Notes: generated from the letters alone by a model not told the origin. Shown: positions 1 to 8,367, numbered from the stretch's first letter. The stretch is DNA of 20,907 bases from an uncultured Phascolarctobacterium sp. (GCA_900552855.1 USBG01000016.1:1-20907), one strand, 5' to 3'. Program-made: numbers and translations.

Positions 1-55
1 TAAATCGTTAGGCGGGTCAAACCGCGCCAGGGTTCGAATCCCTGCCACTCCGCCA
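1..55 (+). tRNA. tRNA-Ser, 3' portion (anticodon probably GCU)
   Basis: Only the 3' part is in the window. A long class II variable arm (GCGG/CCGC stem, about 12-26) is followed by a 5-bp T stem with loop TTCGAAT (29-45), the 3' acceptor strand, discriminator G52 and an encoded CCA at 53-55. The long variable arm with a G discriminator fits serine rather than leucine or tyrosine. If the first base is position 36, the loop reads T-A-A, which agrees with GCU and not with the xGA serine anticodons. The 5' half and the anticodon itself are outside the window, so the isoacceptor is an inference. Confidence 0.85.
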
Positions 56-68
56 AATATGGCAATCG

Positions 69-100
69 GCTCTCGGAGAAATCCGAGAGCTTTTTTGTTT
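69..100 (+). terminator. Rho-independent terminator of the tRNA
   Basis: A perfect 9-bp stem (69-77 with 82-90) closed by a GAAA tetraloop is followed directly by six T and then another T-rich stretch. It lies 14 bases after the tRNA CCA and in the same orientation, so it should end the tRNA transcript. Confidence 0.93.
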
Positions 101-141
101 TTTGGTGCAATGATGGTGTAATTAATGGTGTTCCGATTGTT

Positions 142-204
142 CCAAGAGAATTTATTTATTATGCTTTCTACAATAGCTAGAAAGCATAATAAATAAATTC
201 TTGG
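142..204. repeat. Long perfect AT-rich inverted repeat (24-bp arms, 7-nt loop)
   Basis: Bases 147-170 are an exact reverse complement of 178-201, with a 7-base loop (171-177). CCA/TGG continue the pairing outside a two-base bulge (145-146), so the structure spans about 142-204. The right arm coincides with the last eight codons of the decayed leftward gene, whose stop codon lies at 177-179. There is no strong T run on the minus side, so it is not a typical terminator. It could be a terminator-like mRNA-stabilising hairpin, a small palindromic element, or the product of a template-switch duplication of the gene end. Confidence 0.8.
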
Positions 205-944
205 ATGTTTTCCTTTTTAAATCTATCGTCTTGGAGTAGGTTGAAATAATAATATTTTTCACCAGTACTTGTTTGTAAGTCATAATGGGTTTTATCATAT
301 AGGTAGGCTAGGTTAATCAATTTATAATAATTTCAAAAATTATTTTTTGTTTTGTTTACTAATCTATGAGGCCATAATGTTGGAGAAGCATTTTTAGAAA
401 AAATATCACACGGAAACCCAGTTAAATCATCTAGTTTTAAATGATAGGCATATTCTTTTTTAGTAATGTAATGCCATTTTTTAGGAATAATATAAGTAGG
501 ACTATTAGTTTGCTCTGAAGTTTTAGGTTTATATTCTTCAAACATATCTAAAGAGTATTCTTCCTTTAAAGAGGGTTCATCCTTTAATGAAAGCATAAAT
601 GATTCAAGCAAGCTTTTATTGACAGTAATATTATTTGATAATAATAATTCTCTGAATTTAAATAAAGATCGTTTCATTAAAGAAAAAAACTTCATCGATT
701 GCAATATCTATTGAATCAAGTTCATCGGAAGAAACGTCGGGTTCATAAGATTTATTTTTTCTATTTCTATCCATATCCCTACATATTGCTCCAAAAAGAC
801 ATGCAACAAAAGGCACTCTAAATGATGGCATTGGAATTTGTGCTATACGTAAAATTCGTGGCATTATATTATCACTGAAATAGCTGTTTATAGAAGTATC
901 CTTTGCGCTATTCTTAAATTTAATTTCTAAATTGCAATTAGAAG
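177..944 (-). pseudogene. Decayed gene of unknown function, truncated at its 5' end by the IS30 element
   Basis: About 255 codons read leftward from the IS edge but are broken twice. The first segment, from 944, runs out of frame at a run of seven T (minus strand; 683-689); removing one T joins it smoothly to the next segment. That segment is open to an in-frame TGA at 333-335, after which the same frame stays open for another 51 codons to a TAG at 177-179. The predicted protein is rich in Lys, Asn, Ser, Phe and Tyr, with no motif, signal peptide or family I recognise. Composition is clearly more AT-rich than the genes right of 2132, which suggests acquisition. The start codon is missing: the IS ends at 945, and only 33 bases separate the other IS end from the next gene. 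The T-run frameshift could be a sequencing error; the TGA is less easily explained that way. Confidence 0.6.
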
Positions 945-962
945 TTGCACACTTTTTGAAAA

Positions 963-2003
963 TCAAGCGGCGTAAATCTTATCGAGTTCATTCTCGAATA
1001 AATCATCCGGAGTTTTATACTCCAAAATTCTTCTAGGCAATAGGTTACACTAATCAGCTGTAAACAGAATATCATCAGAAGTATATTTGTCTATTCTCTT
1101 TCCCTTGGAAACAAATCTTCTTAAAAGACCATTGTGACGCTCATTGGAGCCTCTTTCCCAGGAACTGTAGGGATGAGCAAAGTATACTTTTGTAGTTGTG
1201 TTATTTTCAAGCTTTGAAAGCTCAGCAAATTCACTGCCGTTGTCGCTAGTTATAGTCTTGAATATCTGGCTGAACTTATCGCCATAGTACTTCTTCAAAG
1301 ATTGCATAGCTGCACTAACGGCAGATGCAGTTTTGCCGTCAATCTTAATTGCTATGTATTTGCGTGTAAGACGTTCTAAAAGAGTCAACACCACGTTGTC
1401 ACTCTTGCTCTTACTGCCAATGACGGTATCTATCTCCCAATGACCAAACTCGTTACGACTTGCTATTTCATCCGGCCTTTCATCTATGCTACGACCAAGA
1501 TGTTTTAGGTTTTCCTTAACGTTACGACGGCGTTTGCGTCTACGAACTTTTAACGGAAGGTCGATGTTACGCAGTGCAAGAAGCATAGAGTCAACATAGT
1601 TGTACAATGTTTTGACGCATACCATCTCAGAGTCTGAAAACAACTTCTCTTTTTTAGCATAACCATAGCAGGCATCCAATGACCAACCTTTTTCATGGAC
1701 CGTTTCAACAACCCAGGAAACAAACTTAGCGGAAAGAAATCTCCTTGATTTCTTAATGCTATTGGCATGACTTTTCTTATATGCATTTTGTGCACGTTTG
1801 GCTTCATATCTACCAGTATTATGATGAGCACCACGCTTCAATTCATTACGGATAGTATTAGGAGAGCAATTAAAATGTCGAGCTAGCTGACGAAGAGAAT
1901 AACGTACAGATTTATTGGATAACATCCCCTGTAATTCTCTGCGGTCACCGTAAGAAAAATGTTTACCTTTTACGTGTTTTGTGGTATCTTGAGTGTAGTC
2001 CAT
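963..2003 (-). pseudogene. IS30-family transposase interrupted by an amber codon
   Basis: The protein is a DDE transposase. An N-terminal helix-turn-helix lies at about residues 33-60 and the catalytic core has D192 (in WEIDT), D254 (in SDNGSEF) and E288 (in NERHN), with the 33-residue D-to-E spacing typical of IS30. The ATG at 2003 is chosen because GGAGGT (2016-2011) stands 7 bases upstream; in-frame codons further upstream have no such site. Translation meets TAG at 1050-1052 after residue 317. The same frame then continues through a normal IS30 C-terminus (PRRILEYKTPDDLFE...) to TGA at 963-965, for an intact length of 346 residues. A TGG to TAG change is the simplest explanation. All catalytic residues precede the stop, so a truncated product might keep some function, but loss of 29 residues probably inactivates it. 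Confidence 0.85.
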
Positions 2004-2071
2004 TGTGATTACCTCCATGTTGGTTTTTGTTTCGCAGCTTAATCTTAACACAAAGAGGTCACAATGGACTA
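1996..2071 (-). promoter_or_regulatory. Inverted repeat that can sequester the transposase start site
   Basis: Bases 1996-2008 pair perfectly (13 bp) with 2059-2071, and after a 3-base bulge 2012-2015 pair with 2055-2058, leaving a 39-base loop. The left arm contains the ATG (2003-2001) and most of the GGAGG site. A transcript entering from outside the IS would carry both arms and hide the start. A transcript begun inside the loop would lack the right arm and stay translatable; a possible -10 TAAGAT lies at 2047-2042 with a poor -35. This logic is established for several other IS elements (for example IS10 and IS50); its use here is inferred. Confidence 0.65.
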
Positions 2072-2131
2072 TTTTTATTCTGTTTTCAAGGTGTGCAATT
2101 TCATTTTACAATGAACCATTTGTATTTTTTC

Positions 2132-2839
2132 TTACAAGGTTACAGCGTTATTCATCAGCATAGGTAATTGGCGTTGACCATCCTTGCTCATACGATAGAG
2201 GCGCAAGCGCTCAATATCTGCCATTTCTACAGGCAGCTGTAAATCATAGGTCTCGTTTAAAGCATTAAGAAGGTCTACAGCCTTCATGCTTCCTGTGGCA
2301 GTAATTTTGCACTCAAACTTAAAGATTGTGTTGCCGTCAACAAGTTCTGTTTCCAGCTTAGGAATATAAAATTTAACGTCAATTTCCTTAACCTTATCCT
2401 TTTTCTTAGGTGCAACCTTTTTAAAGGTTAAGGTTTCTTTAGCATTGAAATCTGCAACAGCAGCAGAAATATCTTTATCATAGGGGAGGGTTACACGATA
2501 CTCTGCACCTGCAGCCTGCGCCATAAGTGCAGTATGGTGGGTTTCTACAGCATCAGCAGCAATAACACGGATACCACGAGGCAGAGCCTTACTCAAGGCT
2601 CTGGCAGCTGCTTCTACCTCTACAGGCTCTGCCAGCTCAATTTCAACAAATTCAGTATAGCTTACTACACCAACACCAAGAGCAGATGCTAAAGAAAACT
2701 TCAAATGAGGGTTAAAGCCCTCAGAGTATGCTGCAGGCAGCTTAGCACGACGAATCGCACGACTAATGGTTCTGGAATATTCCAAATGGGAGATAAAACG
2801 AATATCACGGTCCTTAGTAATTTGCAGACGAATTTTCAT
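2132..2839 (-). CDS. Radical SAM-linked protein, DUF2344/TIGR03936 family
   Basis: This 235-residue protein has the family N-terminus MKIRLQITKDRDIRFISHLEYSR and the conserved AYSEGFNPHLKFSLASALGVGV stretch (split here: YSEGFNPH near residues 38-45, then KFSLASALGVG). Its ATG overlaps the TAA of the upstream radical SAM gene by one base (TAATG), so translation is probably coupled. The family nearly always lies next to, or is fused to, the TIGR03960 radical SAM protein and is thought to work with it; the substrate is not established. In many Firmicutes the next gene is rng (RNase G), but here the operon runs into an IS30 element 33 bp past the stop. Confidence 0.88.
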   Translation of the reverse strand: MKIRLQITKDRDIRFISHLEYSRTISRAIRRAKLPAAYSEGFNPHLKFSLASALGVGVVSYTEFVEIELAEPVEVEAAARALSKALPRGIRVIAADAVETHHTALMAQAAGAEYRVTLPYDKDISAAVADFNAKETLTFKKVAPKKKDKVKEIDVKFYIPKLETELVDGNTIFKFECKITATGSMKAVDLLNALNETYDLQLPVEMADIERLRLYRMSKDGQRQLPMLMNNAVTL

Positions 2840-4701
2840 TATTCCTTAACCTCCCCTTTAAAATCCATAATATTTACGCCCAGCTTTTGGCATACGCCAC
2901 AGCCTGTACAGGTGCTGCGACGGCAGTCGTGAGTAAGCTGCTGTGCTTGTGCCTTTTGCCATTCATTCCACAGGAAACGGCGTGCAACACCAGGTTGTAC
3001 ATGCTCCCAGGGGAATATTTCATCCTGACCACGCTCACGAGAAGCATAGAAATCCTTATCCAAACCAGCCTGAGCAATAGCTTCCAGCCATGCCTCATAG
3101 GAGAAGCAATCGCTCCAGCCATCAAAACGAGCACCATTCTTCCAAGCATTTAAGAGTGCTTTGCCTACACGGCGGTCACCACGGGCAAAGACAGCTTCAA
3201 TAATGCCAGTCTTAGCATCATGGTATTGGAAGGTAATATTTTTAACCTTCAGCGCATCCTTCAGCAGGAATTGCTTACGACGAATATTCTCTAAATCATT
3301 TTGGCCAAACCATTGGAAAGCAGTGTACGGTTTAGGAACAAAGGAGGATGCACTTACAGTAACACGGCAGCCACGTTTACCTGTAACCTCATAGTATTTA
3401 TATTGTACCTTTTTAGCCAAATCAGCAATTGCCAGTACATCTTCATCAGTTTCAAAGGGCAGGCCAATCATAAAGTACAGCTTAACACCGCTCCAGCCAG
3501 ACTCAAAGGCTGCGCCAACAGCGTTCATCAAATCCTCTTCAGTAACGCCTTTATTGATTACATCACGCATTTTTTGGCTGCCTGCTTCAGGAGCAAAGGT
3601 TAAACCACTTTTTCGTACCGCCTGTACCTCCTTAGCAATATCTACGCTAAAGCTATCAATACGCAGAGACGGCAAAGAAACGCTTACACGCTCGTCCTTA
3701 AACTCTTCAATCATATCATGAACCATAGGTGCTAAGCAGGAATAATCAGCACTGCTTAAGGATACAAGGCTGATTTCATTATAACCGGTGTTATCAACCA
3801 GCTTACGAGCAAGCTCCTTTAAAACCTCAGGACGACGCTCACGTACGGGACGATAAACCATACCTGCATGGCAGAAACGACAGCCTCTGCTGCAGCCACG
3901 GAACAGCTCCAGCATAATTCTATCATGAACAATTTCACCAAAGGGAACAATGGGAGCATCAGGGAAATCAATGGTGTTCATATCCATTACAACGCGTTTT
4001 TCTACAGTTGCAGGAGCATCCTCACGTATAGGACGCACAGCAGCAACAGTATTGTCCTCGTTATAGCTTACCTCGTAGAAAGAAGGAACATAGATGCCCT
4101 TAATCTTAACTACCTCGTTCAAGAAGCCCTGACGACCACCAGTGCGACCGTTGCGTTTCCACGCCTTGTAGCATTCCATCAGCTCCTGCATAACCTCTTC
4201 GCCTTCACCAATAATAGCAAAGTCAATGAAGTCAGCTAAGGGCTCTGGGTTAAACACGCAGGGACCACCTACAATGACAAAGGGATGCTCGTCGGCACGG
4301 TCTGCGGCAAGTACAGGAATGCCGCCTAAATCCATCATATTGAGGATATTAGTATAGCTCAGCTCATATTGCAGAGTAAAGCCTACAATATCGCAATCGC
4401 ATAAACGTTTTTCAGTTTCCAATGTACGCAAAGGAATATTACGTTCACGCATTTTTGCTTCCATGTCAATCCACGGAGCGTATACGCGCTCTGCAGCCAC
4501 ACCCTCTTGTTTATTCAGCAGATGGTATAAAATTTTAAAGCCCAAATAGCTCATGCCAACCTCATATACATCAGGGAAAGCAAGAGCAATAGTTGCTTCT
4601 ACTTCTTCAGCAGGCTTTACAATGCTGCCAAATTCACCGCCAGTGTAGCGGGCAGGCTTTTGTACGCTGCTTAATATATCAATGGTCAATTCCTTCTCCA
4701 T
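2839..4701 (-). CDS. B12-binding-domain-type radical SAM protein, TIGR03960 family
   Basis: The 620-residue protein has an N-terminal cobalamin-binding-like region (about 35-185, including a VGGPCVFNPEPLADFID stretch). A radical SAM core follows, with the CxxxCxxC iron-sulfur motif at C270, C274 and C277 in RGCSRGCRFC. The C-terminus adds a cysteine-rich tail (CRRSTCTGCGVC, about 595-606) that may hold a second cluster or metal. It acts with the DUF2344 protein encoded immediately downstream with a one-base overlap; the reaction is unknown. The ATG is supported by AAGGAGG four bases upstream, which overlaps the end of rodA, so it belongs to the cell-shape operon by arrangement. Confidence 0.92.
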   Translation of the reverse strand: MEKELTIDILSSVQKPARYTGGEFGSIVKPAEEVEATIALAFPDVYEVGMSYLGFKILYHLLNKQEGVAAERVYAPWIDMEAKMRERNIPLRTLETEKRLCDCDIVGFTLQYELSYTNILNMMDLGGIPVLAADRADEHPFVIVGGPCVFNPEPLADFIDFAIIGEGEEVMQELMECYKAWKRNGRTGGRQGFLNEVVKIKGIYVPSFYEVSYNEDNTVAAVRPIREDAPATVEKRVVMDMNTIDFPDAPIVPFGEIVHDRIMLELFRGCSRGCRFCHAGMVYRPVRERRPEVLKELARKLVDNTGYNEISLVSLSSADYSCLAPMVHDMIEEFKDERVSVSLPSLRIDSFSVDIAKEVQAVRKSGLTFAPEAGSQKMRDVINKGVTEEDLMNAVGAAFESGWSGVKLYFMIGLPFETDEDVLAIADLAKKVQYKYYEVTGKRGCRVTVSASSFVPKPYTAFQWFGQNDLENIRRKQFLLKDALKVKNITFQYHDAKTGIIEAVFARGDRRVGKALLNAWKNGARFDGWSDCFSYEAWLEAIAQAGLDKDFYASRERGQDEIFPWEHVQPGVARRFLWNEWQKAQAQQLTHDCRRSTCTGCGVCQKLGVNIMDFKGEVKE

Positions 4702-4710
4702 ATATCCTCC

Positions 4711-5817
4711 TTAAAATCGTAATGATTTCGTGCCAACCTTAATATTTAGTAAAATAGCTACCAGCATCAAATTTGTTGTAAGTGAGCTGACGCCATAGCT
4801 TAAAAACGGCAGGGGTACGCCGGTTACAGGCATAATACCAATAGTCATGCCCACGTTAACCATAATGTGGAACATAAACATACTGGTTACACCAATTGCC
4901 AAAAGAGTGCCAAAATCATCTTCAGCATCAATGGCAATTGCAATTCCTCTCCAAATAATAATCAGATACAGCAGCAAAATAAGAGCACAGCCTATAAAAC
5001 CAAATTCTTCACCAGCAACGGCAAAAATAAAGTCCGTATGGTTCTCTGGCAAAAAGTTCAGCTGACTTTGAGTTCCCTCAAACCATCCCTTACCTAATAG
5101 CCCGCCACTACCAATAGCAATCTTGGACTGGATTACGTGATAGCCGCTGCCATAAGGGTCCAGCTCGGGGTTTAAAAATACACGAATTCTATTTTTTTGG
5201 TAATCCTTTAAAATCATCCAAAAAACAGGCAGACACACCGTAAAAAGCATGCCCATACTAAAGAACCACTTATATTTAAAGCCACTGACAAAAATCATGC
5301 CAATCAAAATAGCAATAAAGGTCAAGGATGTACCTAGGTCAGGCTGCTTTAAAACTAAAATAAACGGAACTAATATGTAACCAAAAACAGGTAAATAATC
5401 CTTAAAGGTTTCTAGCCATTCAATACGCTTTTCCATAAAACTTGCCAAGCAAATAATAAGCATTACCTTGGCAAATTCACTGGGCTGAAAAGAAATAGGA
5501 CCTATCTGAATCCAACGCTGAGCACCTAGCTGGGTATGACCGAAGAACATTACAGCAAGCAGCAGAATCAGATTAAAAATATAAATCTTGGTTGCATAAT
5601 TTTTTAGCACTCTATAGTCAAAAGCTAAAGATGCTGTTACTAATAGCATAGCAAAGGCCATAAACATACTCTGTCTTTGCACGTGCCAAGCCTTGCCAGT
5701 GCTCATAGCAAAGGAATGGGTAGCACTATCAACCAGTCCTAGTCCTATACCCATAAGCATTAGTACAGCAAAAACCAGCCACCAGTCAATATTTCTTAAA
5801 ACACGTTTAATCCCCAA
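4711..5817 (-). CDS. rodA: RodA, SEDS peptidoglycan glycosyltransferase
   Basis: RodA polymerises lipid II into glycan strands during cell elongation, paired with the class B PBP encoded just upstream. The 368-residue protein is almost wholly hydrophobic with about ten membrane segments. The SEDS signatures are present: QPSEFAK at 111-117, and LPENHTDFIFA (256-266) with D262 as the expected catalytic aspartate. The C-terminal GVPLPFLSYGVSS motif (333-345) is also seen. The start is a TTG at 5817, preceded by AAGGAGA at good distance; no ATG fits the conserved N-terminus. It lies 43 bp after mrdA, and its stop is next to the ribosome-binding site of the radical SAM gene. Confidence 0.96.
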   Translation of the reverse strand: MGIKRVLRNIDWWLVFAVLMLMGIGLGLVDSATHSFAMSTGKAWHVQRQSMFMAFAMLLVTASLAFDYRVLKNYATKIYIFNLILLLAVMFFGHTQLGAQRWIQIGPISFQPSEFAKVMLIICLASFMEKRIEWLETFKDYLPVFGYILVPFILVLKQPDLGTSLTFIAILIGMIFVSGFKYKWFFSMGMLFTVCLPVFWMILKDYQKNRIRVFLNPELDPYGSGYHVIQSKIAIGSGGLLGKGWFEGTQSQLNFLPENHTDFIFAVAGEEFGFIGCALILLLYLIIIWRGIAIAIDAEDDFGTLLAIGVTSMFMFHIMVNVGMTIGIMPVTGVPLPFLSYGVSSLTTNLMLVAILLNIKVGTKSLRF

Positions 5818-5860
5818 GCTGGTCTCCTTTCTGCTTTTACAAGCGTAATTAATCTACTCA

Positions 5861-7846
5861 TTAATCATTTTTAGAACCCTTAAAGCTGCGTTCTTCAACT
5901 ACAGCAGGCTCCTTTTTCTTAGAGCTGCCTTGACTTTTCTTAGTTGGGGCTGCGTTCTTTTCCTCCACAGCTGCTGACGCAGGCTGAGCTAAAGCCTTAG
6001 CCTCTGAAGCTGGTGCCTGAGCTGGTGCCGCTGTAGGAGCTGTTTCCGGCTCCTCTTCAGGCATCCAGCCTCGCTCGCGGAAATATTCCTCAAAAACCTT
6101 ATAAACAATGGGGCCCGCTGCACTAGAGCCATAGCCACCCTGTTCGACAATACAAACTACAACTAGCTCAGGGTCCTCTACTGGTCCATAGGCAACAAAT
6201 AGACCATGGTCACGTCCATGAGAGTTTTCTGCAGTACCTGTTTTACCTGCAATCTTACGAGGCAGAGCATTAAAGTAGGAAGCAGTACCACCCTCCTGAG
6301 TAGTAGCACTCATACCCATACGCATATAGTCGATAGTTTGCTGCGAAATATCAATACGCTTAGGCTTGCCATGCTCAGCCTTAGCATATTCAGTTCCATC
6401 AGCATTTAAAATAGAATCTACAAGATACGGCTGATACTGAGTACCACCATTAGCAACAATACTAAGCATCATAGCCAGCTGAATAGGAGTAGCTAGGTTA
6501 AAGCCCTGACCAATGGCTGCGTTAAAGGTATCACCTAAACGCCAATCCTCATTCCAAATATCACGCTTAACCTGCTTAGAGGCTACCAGACCACTGCTTT
6601 CGCCCTCCAAGTCAATACCAGTAGGCTTACCAAAGCCGTAAATACGTGCATATTTAGCAATATTATCAATACCTACACGATAACCAAGCTCGTAAAAATA
6701 AACGTTATCTGACATTGCCAAGCCTTTAATAAAGTCCAGCCAGCCAAGCACCTCGCCACCTGCATTACCCATTGTAGGAACCAGTGGATGATGGCCACCA
6801 TCATAAATGAGCTCGTCAACTTTTACTTTGTTCAATTCAAAGGCAGCACTACCTGTAACAATCTTAAAGGTGGAACCAGGGGGATATTCACCGCTGATAA
6901 CCTTATTATTCATAGGATGGTTTCTGTCATTATTTATTTTTTCCCAATCCTTAGAAGAAATACCATTAACAAATAGATTAGGGTCATAAGCAGGTCTGCT
7001 GACCATTGCCCTTACAGCACCGCTGCGAGGATCAAGTGCTATTACTGCCGCAGCGCGTGCCTCAGGCGCAATACCATAGCGACGCAAATCGCTCAAATGC
7101 TGGTCTGTAAATTTTTCTAAGGAGGATTGCAAACGCAAGTCCAAGGTCAGCTTTAAATTCTTTCCTGGAACAGGCTTTAGAGATTCAAAGTGCTGAACTA
7201 CATTGCCAGCAACGTCAACCTCCTCCATAAAAGCTCCGTCAGTACCGCGCAGATATTTATCATAGCTTTTTTCTATACCAGCTTTACCTACAATACTACC
7301 TTGTGGTACATTAAAAAGCTTATTTTCAATCTCATAGGAGCTTACCTCACCTACATAGCCTAAGGCATGAACCGCCAGCTCCTTATAGGGATAGGTACGA
7401 ATAGGCTGAATCTCCAAAAGCACATCAGGAAGATTACGACGCTGCTCTTCAATTTTAGTCACTATGTCCGGAGGCAAATTATTTCTTAGTCTCACAGGCT
7501 CATAGTAGTTACGGCTCTCTTTTATACGCTCCTGAATTTTATCCAGGGGCATATCAATCAGAATGCTAAGCCTTTGCAGCATCTCCTGATCATATTCTGT
7601 CTGCTTTTGCAAGGAAACAGCATATCCTGGCAAATTATTTACCAGCTCCTTGCCATCCTTATCCAATATAAGTCCTCTAGGAGCAATAATTCTAGACTGA
7701 CGCAAACGATTACCATCAGACTGCTTGCTATAATAATCTCCGCGCCAAAGCTGTAGATATACTAAACGACCTAGGAGAACAACAAATAGCATAATACACA
7801 GAACCATCATGGTCTGCAATCTATATAGATTATGTTTATTAAGCAT
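5861..7846 (-). CDS. mrdA: Penicillin-binding protein 2, elongation transpeptidase
   Basis: This class B PBP cross-links peptidoglycan during lateral growth in complex with RodA and MreBCD. A single membrane anchor lies at about 13-33. The pedestal/dimerisation region follows, then the transpeptidase domain with S325-T-F-K328 (nucleophile S325), S379-D-N381 and K535-T-G537, all intact. The ATG has AAGGGAG seven bases upstream. After residue about 595 comes a roughly 65-residue tail rich in Ala, Pro, Glu and Lys, ending in Lys/Ser-rich sequence. This low-complexity cytoplasm-distal extension is not part of the catalytic fold and its role is unknown. At 661 residues the protein is longer than many PBP2s mainly because of it. 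Confidence 0.96.
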   Translation of the reverse strand: MLNKHNLYRLQTMMVLCIMLFVVLLGRLVYLQLWRGDYYSKQSDGNRLRQSRIIAPRGLILDKDGKELVNNLPGYAVSLQKQTEYDQEMLQRLSILIDMPLDKIQERIKESRNYYEPVRLRNNLPPDIVTKIEEQRRNLPDVLLEIQPIRTYPYKELAVHALGYVGEVSSYEIENKLFNVPQGSIVGKAGIEKSYDKYLRGTDGAFMEEVDVAGNVVQHFESLKPVPGKNLKLTLDLRLQSSLEKFTDQHLSDLRRYGIAPEARAAAVIALDPRSGAVRAMVSRPAYDPNLFVNGISSKDWEKINNDRNHPMNNKVISGEYPPGSTFKIVTGSAAFELNKVKVDELIYDGGHHPLVPTMGNAGGEVLGWLDFIKGLAMSDNVYFYELGYRVGIDNIAKYARIYGFGKPTGIDLEGESSGLVASKQVKRDIWNEDWRLGDTFNAAIGQGFNLATPIQLAMMLSIVANGGTQYQPYLVDSILNADGTEYAKAEHGKPKRIDISQQTIDYMRMGMSATTQEGGTASYFNALPRKIAGKTGTAENSHGRDHGLFVAYGPVEDPELVVVCIVEQGGYGSSAAGPIVYKVFEEYFRERGWMPEEEPETAPTAAPAQAPASEAKALAQPASAAVEEKNAAPTKKSQGSSKKKEPAVVEERSFKGSKND

Positions 7847-7866
7847 ATTGTTCTCCCTTCTACAAA

Positions 7867-8367
7867 TTAATAATTAATATCATTCTTCTTTGTCCATTTG
7901 TCAATTATTTTTAAGGCAAAGAACATAGGTATTACAAGCAGCATATTTCCCAGGCAATAGCCCACGCTAGCCCAAATAAAATCCATAAACAGGCCCCAAC
8001 GTCCACCACAGCGGATTACCTCTATCCACCAATAAATGAAACGTATTATAGCGCTAATACTACCAACAGCTATCAAATGCAGCTTATATTTTTCCTTAAA
8101 AATTTTTTCCTTGGAGTCACCAACAATGTAACCTGTAAAGGTGCGTGTCAGCATATGAAAGCCAAAAACACCTACAGTCATTGCATCCTGCAAAAAGCCC
8201 ACACCAAAGCCGGCTAAACCACCCAAGCTGCTGCCATTTAGGAGGGCATAGCAATATACAGCAATTAAAGGCAGGTCAAAGGATAACCATCCAGAATAAA
8301 ACACAGAGCTAGCACCCTGTATAACTAAAAGAAACAGAAATAGGACGGGCCAAATCAGTCTCCTCAT
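7867..8367 (-). CDS. mreD: Rod shape-determining protein MreD
   Basis: MreD is an integral membrane protein of the elongasome that links MreC and MreB to the PBP2-RodA synthase. The 166-residue product is hydrophobic with about five predicted membrane segments, starting directly at the N-terminus (residues 3-22). It has the family-like SSLGGLAGFGVGFLQDAMT stretch. Its ATG overlaps the mreC stop in an ATGA junction (8364-8367), and GGAGG lies nine bases upstream inside mreC, so the two are probably translationally coupled. Assignment rests on size, topology and position between mreC and mrdA more than on sequence motifs, because MreD diverges strongly. Confidence 0.9.
   Translation of the reverse strand: MRRLIWPVLFLFLLVIQGASSVFYSGWLSFDLPLIAVYCYALLNGSSLGGLAGFGVGFLQDAMTVGVFGFHMLTRTFTGYIVGDSKEKIFKEKYKLHLIAVGSISAIIRFIYWWIEVIRCGGRWGLFMDFIWASVGYCLGNMLLVIPMFFALKIIDKWTKKNDINY

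Larger units (their letters stand above)
945..2098 (-). mobile_element. IS30-family insertion sequence, about 1154 bp
   Basis: The element is bounded by imperfect terminal inverted repeats. The left end begins TTGCACAC followed by TTTTTGAAAA (945-962); the right end, read inward on the minus strand, begins TTGCACAC followed by CTTGAAAA (2098-2083). A single transposase gene fills the element and its stop codon abuts the left repeat. Length and layout match the IS30 family. No convincing 2-3 bp target duplication could be fixed, because the bases just outside the core repeats differ (GAAG against GAAA). The element sits at the broken 5' end of the decayed gene and 33 bp from the end of the DUF2344 gene. 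Confidence 0.85.

Noticed and set aside
2064..2114. Plus-strand mini-ORF (MDYFYSVFKVCN...) with an apparent ribosome-binding site at the IS right end
   Set aside because: The start context is just the mirrored arm of the transposase-start inverted repeat, and the frame is only 16 codons long.
56..2131. tRNA-borne integrative element or genomic island
   Set aside because: No integrase, no repeat of the tRNA 3' end and no att-like direct repeat were found; an IS and a decayed gene next to a tRNA are not sufficient.
3868..4239. Plus-strand open frame of about 120 codons opposite the radical SAM gene
   Set aside because: It lies wholly within a well-supported conserved gene, has no ribosome-binding site and no plausible protein features; the same applies to the other plus-strand frames over the housekeeping genes.
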